From Cribrihabitans_A neustonicus (GTDB taxonomy: Bacteria > Pseudomonadota > Alphaproteobacteria > Rhodobacterales > Rhodobacteraceae), in assembly GCF_048820895.1 (NCBI RefSeq), contig NZ_JBMERQ010000001.1:558001-622000 (forward strand): DNA of 64,000 nt, given 5' to 3'. Positions 8,415 to 16,812 of the stretch are shown here, piece by piece. A program made the translations under genes and the position numbers. The notes below the pieces were generated by a model that had not been told where the DNA came from, ran no database searches, and saw only the letters and a program-made list of their open reading frames with translations. Positions within the stretch are counted from its first letter, which is position 1, and every line of letters begins with the position of its first letter.

Positions 8415-8529
8415 ATATGCTGCCTCAGTTCCTCAGTTCTCGCAACGCCCAATCCTAAAAGGCGACCTTAATCCTTTGAATACACACAATATTTTGTGCA
8501 TCCTGGCGGAACATGATCAAGGGGGAGAG

Positions 8530-8606
<77 letters not shown>

Positions 8607-8740
8607 CTGGATGTGCGGCGGGTATAGCGGGCAGCGCCCGTGGCTGCAACGGCAAATTTTCCCGGAACCGATTTTATTCTCAAGCGTTTTTCCGGCGAAG
8701 GGACAAAGAACGCATGAACCAGGCAGCAATCGCAGCAGAT

Positions 8741-8770
8741 AAAAAAAACCCGTGTGCAGGAACACACGGG
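8741..8770 (-). terminator. Terminator of the DUF882 gene
   Basis: On the minus strand an 8-bp stem (CCCGTGTG with CACACGGG) is followed by eight T, about 35 bases after the DUF882 stop. Confidence 0.85.
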
Positions 8771-8803
8771 CCCAGGCGGGTAGATGGTACCCGTAGCTAT
8801 GTC

Positions 8804-9373
8804 TCAGCCGTTCCAGCTGCGGACCTGGCCGCAATCCATATGCACGAAATTGGAGCGCGCGTATTTGCCGACGCCGCCGGCGCGGCAGGCTTGTGCCGCT
8901 TTAGCCATCTGCCCGACCGAGCGCGAAGCGAGGCGCAGGTCGGCAGCCTGACCGCGCATATGGAGGGAGTTCTTCGCCACCCCGCGCGACCGGCGCCTCA
9001 GCATGGCGTTGGTCTTGGGGCTGCGGTACCCCGACAGAAGCATGTAAGGCTCGTTCACGTCGAGCAGGTTGTGCGAGGCCGCCATGATGTCGATGGTGCG
9101 CAAGTCCATCTGCTTGACCTCATCGGTGCGCCAGTCCCGCATGATGTGATTAATCTCGGCTACCGCGTCTGCGATATATTCACCGTCGATCCAGTAAACC
9201 ATGTCGAGCCGTTCCCCGGTGCGGCCCGAGTACATCCGGATGCGGCGAATGTCACCGCCGCCGCGAAGAAAGCCTGCCGCATTCGAGAATGTTGGGGCTG
9301 CCGCTACTGCCGTCGCTGCGAATACACCCAAAAGGGAACGCCGGGACAAGCCCGTGCTCTTGAATTCTGCCAT
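8804..9373 (-). CDS. DUF882 / YcbK-like M15-fold peptidase with Tat signal
   Basis: A 189-residue exported protein. The N-terminus carries a twin-arginine signal (LSRRSLLGVF, then an alanine-rich segment ending near FSNA), so export in folded form is likely. The rest matches the DUF882 family related to peptidase M15 metal-dependent peptidoglycan hydrolases, with candidate zinc ligands in SLHMRGQAADLRL and FVHMDCG. Start is ATG 9373; the frame remains open upstream but the signal peptide fixes this start. It is divergent from an L,D-transpeptidase gene, a common pairing in this group, which supports a role in peptidoglycan remodelling in the periplasm. Confidence 0.88.
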   Translation of the reverse strand: MAEFKSTGLSRRSLLGVFAATAVAAAPTFSNAAGFLRGGGDIRRIRMYSGRTGERLDMVYWIDGEYIADAVAEINHIMRDWRTDEVKQMDLRTIDIMAASHNLLDVNEPYMLLSGYRSPKTNAMLRRRSRGVAKNSLHMRGQAADLRLASRSVGQMAKAAQACRAGGVGKYARSNFVHMDCGQVRSWNG

Positions 9374-9724
9374 GATTCCTGTGCCGTCCCGTAAGCAATT
9401 TCGTCCTGCCAATTTGCCCGATGTTACGGGCGCGCTAACCTTCTTAGTTAACGTGAGGTGTATATGCCACAGGCGGAATCATGAGCCAAGTTTTGATTGC
9501 TGCACTACGGGGAATGAGCCGGATTTCGGCGAAATCCTGCGCATGAGGGGAGGGCGATGGAACTTTTCCCCGCGACTGTGGCGCGGCCGCCGCATAGCAG
9601 CGGCGCGGGTGCATCACCAGCAGACTATCCGCAATGCGATAGGGCGGCATGCTCTGGCCTTTACCGGAATTTCAGGTAGCAACTGCCAAAATAGAACATC
9701 GAGCGGCTTTAAGGATTTGAAGAG
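9374..9724. other. Divergent intergenic region, no firm gene
   Basis: This 351-base space separates the divergent DUF882 and L,D-transpeptidase genes and should hold both promoters. A 40-codon frame at 9557-9679 has a good GAGGGGAGGG ribosome binding site but no recognisable product, so it is only a possible leader ORF. A GC-rich inverted repeat lies around 9580-9608. Confidence 0.5.
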
Positions 9725-11353
9725 ATGAAGCGTGATACCGCCGGAAAATTTGTGCCGACATTGAAGGCCGGCCTGTTCGCCCTGGCCTTGGGCGGGCTTG
9801 CCGCCACCGGTGGGCGTGCGGCGGATCAGCATCCGGTGCCCCCCGCCTTCCGTCAGGCTGTGGCCGAGGCTTCAGCGGCGAGCGGCGCGGTGGCGGCTTT
9901 CTACCGGCAGAACGGCTATCAGGCGATCTGGACCGCCCCGGGCGCGGCAGCAAAAGCGCGCCGCGCGGCTCTGATTGCTGCGCTGGAGGAAGCACCCGCC
10001 CACGGGCTGCCCGAACGCTCGGCCGAGGTGCGCAATCTGCTGTCACTGCTGCGCGACGCCCGCACCACCCGCGATCTCGGCGCCGCAGAGGCGGCGCTGA
10101 GCATGGCGCTGGTCGACTTTGCTACCGATCTTCAAACCGGCATTTTGGTGCCCTCGCGCATCGACGAGGGCATGGTCCGGAAGAAGCAGACGGTCGACGG
10201 AACCGCCTTCCTGCTTGGCATCAGCACGGAGCAACCTTTCGCCTACATGCGCAGCCTGGTGCCCGCGACCCCGCAATACCGCGCGCTTCTGCGCGAAAAG
10301 ACGCGGCTGGAGAAGGCTTTGGCCCGTGGCGGCTGGGGCCCGGCGGTACAGGCGGACAAGCTTGAGCCCGGCGAGGAGGGTCCGGGAGTTGTGCAGTTGC
10401 GCAACCGGCTGATGGCAATGGGCTATCTCTCCCGCAGCGCCTCCCGCCGTTATGACGCGGCGTTGGAGCAAGCGGTGCGAAGCTTTCAGGCCGCGCACGG
10501 GCTGACGGTTGATGGTGTGGCCGGTCCCGGCACGCTGGGTGAGGTCAACAAGCCGGTGCCGGAGCGGTTGAAGTCGGTGATCGTCGCGCTGGAGCGGGAA
10601 CGCTGGCTGCCCGCCGACCGGGGCGCACGCCACGTGCTTGTTAACATGACCGATTTTTCCGCAAAGATCATCGACGACGGTGAAGTCACCTTCGAGACCC
10701 GCTCGGTCATCGGCAAGAACACCCATGACCGCCGCAGCCCGGAGTTCTCTGACGAGATGGAGCATATGGTCATTAACCCGAGCTGGTACGTGCCGCGCTC
10801 GATCGTGACCAAGGAATACCTCCCCCAGCTGCGTAGGAACCCAAATGCGGTGAGTCATATTCAGGTGACCGACCGCCGCGGCCGCGTAGTGAACCGCGGC
10901 TCGGTGGATTTTTCGCAGTATACCGCGCGTAACTTCCCGTTTTCGATGAAGCAGCCGCCCAGCCGCGGCAATGCACTTGGCCTGGTCAAGTTCATGTTCC
11001 CGAACAAGTACAACATCTACCTGCACGACACCCCCCAGAAGAGCCTGTTCGGCCGCGAGGTGCGCGCCTTTTCGCATGGCTGCATCCGCCTGGCGGAACC
11101 GTTCGAATTTGCCTATGCGCTGCTCGCCCGGCAGGAGGAAAACCCCGAGGAATTTTTCCACCGCGTGCTGAACACCGGGCGGGAAACCCGGGTGAACCTC
11201 GAACAGAAGGTGCCGGTGCACATCATTTACCGCACCGCCGTGGTCAGGAATGACGGGCGCGCGGAGTTCCGCCGCGATGTCTATGGCCGCGACGCCAAGG
11301 TCTGGGCCGCGCTGGAGCAGGCAGGGGTGGTGCTGGCCGGCGTTCAAGGCTAG
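9725..11353 (+). CDS. L,D-transpeptidase (YcbB/LdtD-like)
   Basis: A 542-residue periplasmic enzyme that forms 3-3 peptidoglycan cross-links or anchors proteins. The N-terminal 35 residues form a signal peptide (LFALALGGLAATGGRAA). A substrate-adaptor-like region follows, then a peptidoglycan-binding domain around residues 215-275 (GVVQLRNRLMAMGYL, FQAAHGLTVDGVAGPGT) and the YkuD catalytic domain from about residue 295 to 490. The active-site motif is SHGCIRL with nucleophile C453. Size and domain order match the large YcbB-type enzymes rather than the short ErfK type. It is divergent from the DUF882 gene and 38 bases ahead of lpxD. Confidence 0.92.
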   Translation: MKRDTAGKFVPTLKAGLFALALGGLAATGGRAADQHPVPPAFRQAVAEASAASGAVAAFYRQNGYQAIWTAPGAAAKARRAALIAALEEAPAHGLPERSAEVRNLLSLLRDARTTRDLGAAEAALSMALVDFATDLQTGILVPSRIDEGMVRKKQTVDGTAFLLGISTEQPFAYMRSLVPATPQYRALLREKTRLEKALARGGWGPAVQADKLEPGEEGPGVVQLRNRLMAMGYLSRSASRRYDAALEQAVRSFQAAHGLTVDGVAGPGTLGEVNKPVPERLKSVIVALERERWLPADRGARHVLVNMTDFSAKIIDDGEVTFETRSVIGKNTHDRRSPEFSDEMEHMVINPSWYVPRSIVTKEYLPQLRRNPNAVSHIQVTDRRGRVVNRGSVDFSQYTARNFPFSMKQPPSRGNALGLVKFMFPNKYNIYLHDTPQKSLFGREVRAFSHGCIRLAEPFEFAYALLARQEENPEEFFHRVLNTGRETRVNLEQKVPVHIIYRTAVVRNDGRAEFRRDVYGRDAKVWAALEQAGVVLAGVQG

Positions 11354-11391
11354 ATAGCGGGCCCAGACAGGATAAGCTGAAAGGGCCTGCC

Positions 11392-12465
11392 ATGTTCACA
11401 ATCCGCCAGATTTCCGAGCAGCTGGGCGCCGAGGCGCAGGGCGACCTCGATCTGCAAATCACCGGCGCGGCCGAGCCTCAGGATGCGGGGACGGACCAGC
11501 TGGCGATGGCGATGGCCCCGAAATACGCCGAAGGCCTCAAGGCCGGCAGTGCCCGCGCCGCGATCCTGTGGGAAGGTGCGGATTGGCGGGCTCTGGGGCT
11601 GAAGGCCGCGATTTTTGCTCCGCGCCCGCGCATGGCAATGTCCGGCGTCACTGCGATGCTGGACCGCGGCCAGGGCTTTAACAGCGGCATCCATCCTACT
11701 GCGGCGATCGACCCGACGGCTGTGCTCGGCGAAGGCGTGAGCGTGGGCCCGCTTTCCGTAATCGGCGCCGGGGCAAAGATCGGCGCGCGGTCGGTCATTG
11801 GCCCGCAGTGCCATATCGGTGCAGACACCGTGATCGGCACCGACGCCCAGCTGCGCGAGATGGTCTCCATCGGCGCCCGTGCCCGCATCGGAAACCGTTT
11901 CCGGGCCCAGCCTGGTGCGCGGGTCGGCGGCGACGGATTCTCCTATGTTACACCCGAAATTTCCGGTGCGGAAAACGCCCGCAAGACCATGGGCGACCAG
12001 GGCGAAGCGCAAGCGCAGTCCTGGGTGCGCATTCATTCGCTGGGCGCCGTGACAATTGGCGATGACGTCGAACTGGGGAGCAACTGCACCATCGACAATG
12101 GGACGATTCGGGACACGGTGATCGGGGATGGCTCCAAGCTCGACAACCTTGTGCACGTCGGCCATAACACCCGCGTCGGCCGCGATTGCCTGCTTTGCGG
12201 TCAGACCGGCGTTTCCGGCTCGGTCGAGATCGGCAACAACGTGGTCTTGGGCGGTCAGACCGGCGTAGTCGACAACATCTTTATCGGTGATGGAGTGATT
12301 GCCGGCGGCGGCACCAAGATCCTGTCCAACGTGCCCGCGGGCCGGGTCATTATGGGGTATCCGGGCGTTAAGATGGAAACCCACACCGAGATCTACAAGG
12401 CACAGCGCCGCCTGCCGCGGCTGATGCGCGACATTGAGGCGCTGAAAAAGGCGGTTTTCAAGTAA
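11392..12465 (+). CDS. lpxD: UDP-3-O-(3-hydroxyacyl)glucosamine N-acyltransferase LpxD
   Basis: A 357-residue acyltransferase of lipid A synthesis, adding the second hydroxyacyl chain from ACP to UDP-3-O-acylglucosamine. Residues about 1-100 form the uridine-binding N-terminal domain and the rest is a left-handed beta-helix of hexapeptide repeats (IGAGAKIGARSVIGP and onward). The catalytic histidine is expected in NLVHVGHNTRVGRD. Unlike the common lpxD-fabZ-lpxA order, here it is followed by a small acyl carrier protein and a ketosynthase, so this copy may work with a dedicated acyl chain system. Confidence 0.93.
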   Translation: MFTIRQISEQLGAEAQGDLDLQITGAAEPQDAGTDQLAMAMAPKYAEGLKAGSARAAILWEGADWRALGLKAAIFAPRPRMAMSGVTAMLDRGQGFNSGIHPTAAIDPTAVLGEGVSVGPLSVIGAGAKIGARSVIGPQCHIGADTVIGTDAQLREMVSIGARARIGNRFRAQPGARVGGDGFSYVTPEISGAENARKTMGDQGEAQAQSWVRIHSLGAVTIGDDVELGSNCTIDNGTIRDTVIGDGSKLDNLVHVGHNTRVGRDCLLCGQTGVSGSVEIGNNVVLGGQTGVVDNIFIGDGVIAGGGTKILSNVPAGRVIMGYPGVKMETHTEIYKAQRRLPRLMRDIEALKKAVFK

Positions 12466-12515
12466 CCGCCGACTGAGTACATCTGCCCCAAACCCACCGG
12501 ATCAGAGGTTGCCGC

Positions 12516-12773
12516 ATGAGTACGCAGGAAAAGGTTATCGGGATCATCGCCGAGCAAGCGGTGCTTGAACCCTCGGATGTGACCCTGGACAGCACTCTGG
12601 AAGATCTGGGGATCGACAGCCTCGGCCTGGTCGAAAGCATCTTCGCGATCGAGGAAGCCTTCGACATTACTATCCCATTCAACGCCAACGCACCGCAGGA
12701 GAGCGATTTTGACATCTCCAGTGTCGCTGCGATCGTGGCCGGCATCGAAAAGCTGCGGATGGAAAAAGCATAA
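12516..12773 (+). CDS. Acyl carrier protein, lpxD-linked
   Basis: An 85-residue acyl carrier protein. The phosphopantetheine attachment site is S35 in LGIDSLGLVES. It is probably not the housekeeping AcpP: it sits between lpxD and a ketosynthase, six bases before the latter, and its C-terminal half (FNANAPQESDFDISSV) is unlike standard AcpP. A dedicated ACP for special acyl chains, by analogy with rhizobial AcpXL systems, is an inference. Confidence 0.9.
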   Translation: MSTQEKVIGIIAEQAVLEPSDVTLDSTLEDLGIDSLGLVESIFAIEEAFDITIPFNANAPQESDFDISSVAAIVAGIEKLRMEKA

Positions 12774-12779
12774 ACGCCG

Positions 12780-13988
12780 ATGAAACGCGTTGTGATCACC
12801 GGGGCGGGCACCATCAACGCCCTAGGCCATTCTGTTCCATCCACGCTGGAGGCAATGCGCGAGGGGCGCTGCGGTATCGGCGCGCTGGAATTCCGCGACG
12901 TGGAGAGGCTGGCTGTCCGCATCGGCGGCCAGGTCCGCGGGTTTGAGGCCGAAGGCCGTTTCAACCGCCAGCAGATGAGCCTTTACGACCGCTTCACCCA
13001 GTTCACCCTGACCGCCGCCAAGGAGGCGATCAGCCAGGCTGGGCTGGAATTCCACGGCGAGCTGTCGGCAAAATCCGGCGTCGTACTCGGGACCGCGGGC
13101 GGTGGTGTGTCGACCTGGGATGACAATTACCGATCGGTCTATGAGGACGGCAAGAACCGGGTGCATCCCTTTGTCGTGCCGAAACTGATGAACAACGCCG
13201 CGGCCAGCCATGTCTCGATGGAGTTTAACCTTAAGGGGCCGAGCTTCACCGTCTCCACCGCCTGCGCGTCGTCGAACCACGCGATGGCACAGGCTTTCCA
13301 GCTTGTGCGCAGCGGCATGGCGCCGGTGATGGTTACAGGCGGCTCTGAATCCATGCTGTGCTTTGGCGGCGTCAAGGCCTGGGAGGGCCTGCGCGTCATG
13401 TCCAAGGACGCCTGCCGCCCATTCAGTGCCAACCGCAACGGAATGGTGCAGGGCGAGGGGGCCGGCGTTTTTGTTTTTGAGGAATATGAGCACGCCCGCG
13501 CCCGCGGCGCTGAAATTCTGTGTGAAGTCGTGGGCTTCGCGATGACTTCTGATGCGGGCGACATCGTCATGCCCAGCAAGCAGGGCGCCGCGCGCGCGAT
13601 GGCTGGCGCCTTGCAGGACGCGGGCGTTGCGCGCGAGCAGGTCGGCTACATCAACGCCCACGGGACTGGCACCGCCGCCAACGACAAGACCGAATGCGCC
13701 GCGGTGGCCGATGTCTTTGGCCCCCATGCGGACGATCTGATGATCTCTTCGACAAAATCGATGCACGGGCACCTGATCGGCGGCACCGGCGCGGTGGAAC
13801 TCCTGGCCTGCGTCATGGCCCTGCGCGATGGCGTCATCGCCCCCACAATCGGCTATGAAGAGCCGGACCCGGAATGCGCCCTGGATGTGGTGCCCAACGA
13901 GGCCCGCGAGGCTCAGGTCGAGGTGGCGCTTTCCAACGCTTTCGCATTTGGCGGGCTGAACGCGGTGCTGGCACTGCGCCGGATATGA
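12780..13988 (+). CDS. Beta-ketoacyl-ACP synthase (FabF/FabB type)
   Basis: A 402-residue condensing enzyme that extends acyl-ACP with malonyl-ACP. The Cys-His-His triad is visible as C162 in VSTACASSNHA, then INAHGTGTAANDKTE and STKSMHGHLIGGTGAVE. The start follows the acyl carrier protein stop by six bases without a strong ribosome binding site, so it is likely translated by coupling. Clustering with lpxD and a dedicated ACP suggests chain elongation for lipid A or another envelope acyl group rather than bulk fatty acid synthesis; the substrate cannot be read from the sequence. Confidence 0.92.
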   Translation: MKRVVITGAGTINALGHSVPSTLEAMREGRCGIGALEFRDVERLAVRIGGQVRGFEAEGRFNRQQMSLYDRFTQFTLTAAKEAISQAGLEFHGELSAKSGVVLGTAGGGVSTWDDNYRSVYEDGKNRVHPFVVPKLMNNAAASHVSMEFNLKGPSFTVSTACASSNHAMAQAFQLVRSGMAPVMVTGGSESMLCFGGVKAWEGLRVMSKDACRPFSANRNGMVQGEGAGVFVFEEYEHARARGAEILCEVVGFAMTSDAGDIVMPSKQGAARAMAGALQDAGVAREQVGYINAHGTGTAANDKTECAAVADVFGPHADDLMISSTKSMHGHLIGGTGAVELLACVMALRDGVIAPTIGYEEPDPECALDVVPNEAREAQVEVALSNAFAFGGLNAVLALRRI

Positions 13989-14007
13989 GCGCCAAACCCG
14001 GCAAATG

Positions 14008-14045
14008 AAAAACGCCGCGGCCTGGAGAGCTGCGGCGTTTTGTTA
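14008..14045. terminator. Bidirectional terminator, ketosynthase/ialB
   Basis: A 9-bp stem (AAACGCCGC with GCGGCGTTT) with T-rich flanks on both strands lies between two convergent genes and can serve both. Confidence 0.85.
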
Positions 14046-14066
14046 TTTAGGTCAAGATGTTGCGGC

Positions 14067-14705
14067 CTACTGTTTTACTACGTCCACCACGTTATAGCCC
14101 GCGGTGAACCCCTCCAGCGACAGATCCATCGTCACCACCTGGTCGGGCGCCGGGGCCGGGCGCAGCGACAGAACCGCTTTCTTGCCCTTCTTGAAGGCGT
14201 CGATATCGCCCTGGGTCAGGCCGATCTGCGCAACGCAGCCCATCTGGTTGCAGAAGGAGTAGTTGTAGCGCTTGCCCGGTGCACCATCGACAGAAATTGT
14301 CAGCGCCGCGGGCAGCAACGTCTCCAGCGGTACGATTACGGTCGCACCGGCCACGGCCTGCGCGCCTTCCTGCTCGATCCGGAACAGTGAAAACTCGGCA
14401 ATCGCATTTCCCTCGGGACCTTTCATCACCTGCAAAAGCGAGCAGGGATCGGTTTCCTCCTCGGTGCGCACGCATGCCAGATCCCAGGCACCGTGCTTTT
14501 CTTTCGAGTAACGCTGGCCCATGCGCGGCTCATCATTCACGGGCTGCCCCAGGTCGAGCACGCTGTCGGCCGATTCAGCCGTCTGCCCTGCGGTCTCTGC
14601 CTCGGTCTGTGCAGCCGGTTCGTCTGCCGCGGTATCCTGCGCGGCAAGGGGCGCAGCCAGCGCGAGGACTGCGGCCAGCGTGATCGGGGTCAGGGTCTTC
14701 AACAT
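14067..14705 (-). CDS. Invasion-associated locus B (IalB) family protein
   Basis: A 212-residue exported protein. A signal peptide (ITLAAVLALAAPLAAQ) is followed by an acidic Ala/Glu/Thr-rich linker to about residue 55. The IalB-like domain follows, with paired cysteines (LACVRTEEETDPCSLLQ and YSFCNQMGCVAQIGL). The family was named in Bartonella, but members are widespread in free-living alphaproteobacteria and no pathogenic role is implied. It is convergent with the ketosynthase and shares a terminator. Its molecular function is unknown. Confidence 0.85.
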   Translation of the reverse strand: MLKTLTPITLAAVLALAAPLAAQDTAADEPAAQTEAETAGQTAESADSVLDLGQPVNDEPRMGQRYSKEKHGAWDLACVRTEEETDPCSLLQVMKGPEGNAIAEFSLFRIEQEGAQAVAGATVIVPLETLLPAALTISVDGAPGKRYNYSFCNQMGCVAQIGLTQGDIDAFKKGKKAVLSLRPAPAPDQVVTMDLSLEGFTAGYNVVDVVKQ

Positions 14706-14836
14706 GAAAGCCTCATTTGTCTAAGGACGTGCGCAATCGCTGTAACATGCCGTTTTCTTGCTGTCAGGGGGAAAGCGGCGCGCGGCGGGAAATCCGCGTA
14801 CTGAAACTTGGCTTGGGAAACGCCTGATATCAGACC

Positions 14837-14866
14837 AAAAAAGGGAACCAGGCGGTCCCCTTTTTC
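14837..14866 (-). terminator. Orphan intrinsic terminator
   Basis: A GGGAACC/GGTCCCC hairpin has six A on its left and five T on its right, so it could act on both strands. No protein gene ends here. Confidence 0.8.
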
Positions 14867-14906
14867 GTGGTGCGTCTCCCCGTCGGACTGGCCGACTTAG
14901 TTATTG
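14837..14906 (-). ncRNA. Candidate sRNA with promoter and terminator
   Basis: On the minus strand TTGACC (14936-14941) and TAACGT (14913-14918) are spaced by exactly 17 bases, a good sigma-70-type promoter. About 70 bases later comes a terminator hairpin (AAGGGGACC with GGTTCCCTT) ending in six T. A small hairpin GTCGG-CCAGT-CCGAC lies between. No open frame with a ribosome binding site is inside. The family is not recognised. Confidence 0.45.
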
Positions 14907-15015
14907 CGTAGGACGTTACGAAAGGGCTGGCGTCCGGTCAACAAGCAATAGAAAAAAAATGTGACGCAGTGGGCCACCGCAGGGGTTATAGGCGTATCGT
15001 AGGATAGCTGGGGCG

Positions 15016-15110
15016 GAAAAAAGCCGTGCCCAGGGGCACGGCCAGTCTGACAGGGAGGAAATGTCCGCCCTAGCAACCGCATGTGCAGGGCGGGCAGGAT
15101 CAGTCTCCCA
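15016..15110 (-). ncRNA. Second candidate sRNA
   Basis: On the minus strand a strong terminator (GCCGTGCCC-CTG-GGGCACGGC then six T, 15016-15042) follows a structured stretch with the stem CCGCCCT/AGGGCGG and a TTTCCTCCCTG segment. The start is only estimated; no clear promoter was found. It lies in the 5' region of the divergent HerA-like gene. Confidence 0.35.
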
Positions 15111-15169
15111 TTTATGGGTTAAGAAACATTTTATCCACAGGCGGCGGCGCGCCGCGGGAGGGCACGGGG

Positions 15170-16699
15170 ATGAACCAGCAGGCAGAGACAGGGCTGATCT
15201 TCATTGGCGGCGGCGGTGAAGGGTACGGCGAGGCACAGGAGTTGCGCCTGAATTTTTCGAACCGCCACGGGCTGATCGCGGGCGCCACAGGCACCGGCAA
15301 GACGGTGACGGTTCAAATCCTCGCAGAAAGTTTCTCGAACGCCGGGGTTCCGGTGTTCTTGGCAGATGTGAAGGGCGACCTCTCGGGGCTTGCAAAGGCG
15401 GGCTCGCCCGAGGCGAAATTGCACGACGCTTTCTCGGCCCGGGCGCAGCAGATCGGTTTTACCGGCTTCACCTATCACGCTTGCCCAGTCACTTTCTGGG
15501 ATCTCTTGGGCGAGAACGGCCACCCGGTGCGCACCACGATCGCCGATATGGGGCCCCTGCTGCTGGGCCGCTTGCTGGAGCTGAGCGAGGCGCAGGAAGG
15601 CGTGCTCAACATTTTGTTCCGGCTTGCCGACGATGAAGGCTTGCCGCTTCTGGACTTGAAGGACCTGCAGGCGCTGCTGCTGTGGGCAGGGGAGAACCGC
15701 GCAGCGCTGGCCAGCCGTTTCGGCACCATCCCCTCGGCGTCCATCGGTGCGATCCAGCGGCGGCTTCTGGTGCTGGAGAACCAAGGCGGGGGCAATCTCT
15801 TCGGCGAACCGGCGCTGGCGCTTTCGGACCTGATGCGCCACAGCGCGGAAGGGCGCGGTATGGTCAACATTCTGGCCGCGCACAAGCTGATGGCCGCGCC
15901 CGGGCTTTATTCTGCGTTCCTTTTGTGGCTGCTGAGCGAACTGTTCGAGGAGCTGCCTGAGGCTGGCGATGCGGAAAAACCCAAGCTAGTGTTCTTCTTT
16001 GACGAGGCGCATCTGCTGTTCGACGATGCTCCCAAGGCGCTCGTTGACAAGGTGGAGCAGGTGGCGCGGCTGATCCGTTCCAAAGGAGTGGGGATCTATT
16101 TCATTACCCAGAAGCCCGCCGACATCCCCGAGGACATCCTTGGCCAGCTTGGCAACCGCATCCAGCATGCGCTGCGTGCCTTCACCGCGAAGGACCGCAA
16201 GACGCTGGCGCAGGCCGCCGCCACCTACCGCGACAATCCGCGCTTCTCGATCGAGGCGGCGATCCGCGAGGTGGGCGTGGGCGAGGCGGTGACCTCGCTT
16301 TTGGAGAAGAAAGGCGTGCCCGGCGTGGCCGAGCGCACCCTGATCCGCCCGCCAAGCTCGCAATTGGGGCCAATCAGCGATGAGGAGCGGGCGGAACTGG
16401 TGCAGGCTTCGCCGATGAAAGCTAAATACGGCACCGCGCTCGACCGGCATTCCGCCCATGAGATCCTCACCCAAAGGGCGGCGGCGGCGGCGAAGGCGGC
16501 TGAGGGTCAGGAGCCTGAGGGCCGTGCCTACGCCGAGCCGGGCCGCCATCCCCGGCCTTGGTCGGCGCCGCCAAAGAAGGAGCGCCGCAGCGACAGCCTG
16601 ACCTCGGCCTTGCGCGATGCGGTGATCAAGGAGCTGAAGGGGACCAGCGGCCGGCGCCTGGTGCGGGGCATTCTAGGCAGCCTGTTCAAGGGGCGCTGA
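15170..16699 (+). CDS. HerA-like helicase / DUF853 ATPase (YjgR-like)
   Basis: A 509-residue P-loop ATPase of the HerA/FtsK superfamily, close to the E. coli YjgR (DUF853) group. Walker A is GATGTGKTVT near residue 40 and Walker B is KLVFFFDEAHLLFD near residue 275; an arginine/sensor region RSKGVGIYFITQKP follows. The start is ATG 15170, which has GGGAGGG 8 bases upstream; in-frame codons from 15083 lack such a site and lie in the putative sRNA region. The C-terminus is basic. The family is thought to be DNA-translocating, but its cellular role is poorly known. Confidence 0.88.
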   Translation: MNQQAETGLIFIGGGGEGYGEAQELRLNFSNRHGLIAGATGTGKTVTVQILAESFSNAGVPVFLADVKGDLSGLAKAGSPEAKLHDAFSARAQQIGFTGFTYHACPVTFWDLLGENGHPVRTTIADMGPLLLGRLLELSEAQEGVLNILFRLADDEGLPLLDLKDLQALLLWAGENRAALASRFGTIPSASIGAIQRRLLVLENQGGGNLFGEPALALSDLMRHSAEGRGMVNILAAHKLMAAPGLYSAFLLWLLSELFEELPEAGDAEKPKLVFFFDEAHLLFDDAPKALVDKVEQVARLIRSKGVGIYFITQKPADIPEDILGQLGNRIQHALRAFTAKDRKTLAQAAATYRDNPRFSIEAAIREVGVGEAVTSLLEKKGVPGVAERTLIRPPSSQLGPISDEERAELVQASPMKAKYGTALDRHSAHEILTQRAAAAAKAAEGQEPEGRAYAEPGRHPRPWSAPPKKERRSDSLTSALRDAVIKELKGTSGRRLVRGILGSLFKGR

Positions 16700-16714
16700 T
16701 CTGCCGCCGAGGCT

Positions 16715-16745
16715 GAAAAAAGGGGTTGGCTGATGCCAACCCTTT
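16715..16745 (-). terminator. Terminator of the liv operon
   Basis: On the minus strand AAGGGTTGGC-ATCA-GCCAACCCCT is followed by six T, about 70 bases beyond the livM stop. Confidence 0.75.
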
Positions 16746-16781
16746 GCCTCCGGCGGGGATATTTTCAGCAAGAGGAAGCAG

Positions 16782-16812
16782 ACGGCGCCTCAATGTGAGG
16801 CGCCGTTTTTCT
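16782..16812 (+). terminator. Terminator of the HerA-like gene
   Basis: An 11-bp stem (ACGGCGCCTCA, loop ATG, TGAGGCGCCGT) followed by TTTTTC. It ends just at the livM stop on the other strand. Confidence 0.85.

Larger units (their letters stand above)
8127..8529. other. Right non-coding part of the insert
   Basis: About 400 AT-richer bases with a perfect 18-bp tandem duplication (8237-8272), the right copy of the 23-bp repeat (8392-8414) and no convincing gene. A 94-codon frame from 8174 runs through the tandem repeat and lacks a ribosome binding site. Confidence 0.55.
14706..15169. other. Intergenic region with two minus-strand sRNA candidates
   Basis: This 464-base region has no protein gene. 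It holds the ialB promoter, two strong intrinsic terminators whose T-runs are on the minus strand (14837-14866 and 15016-15042) with no minus-strand protein gene to serve, and the promoter of the HerA-like gene. Orphan terminators are best explained by short non-coding RNAs. Confidence 0.6.

Noticed and set aside
8174..8458. 94-codon frame through the tandem repeat
   Set aside because: Its product contains the repeat-encoded string twice and has no start signal, so it looks like chance reading of repeat DNA.
11350..12384. 344-codon open frame on the minus strand
   Set aside because: Antisense to lpxD, whose hexapeptide repeats make regular shadow frames; no plausible protein features.
15131..15139. 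TTATCCACA, a perfect DnaA box, before the HerA-like gene
   Set aside because: A single 9-mer is expected by chance at this scale; no cluster of boxes, AT-rich unwinding region or replication gene is nearby.
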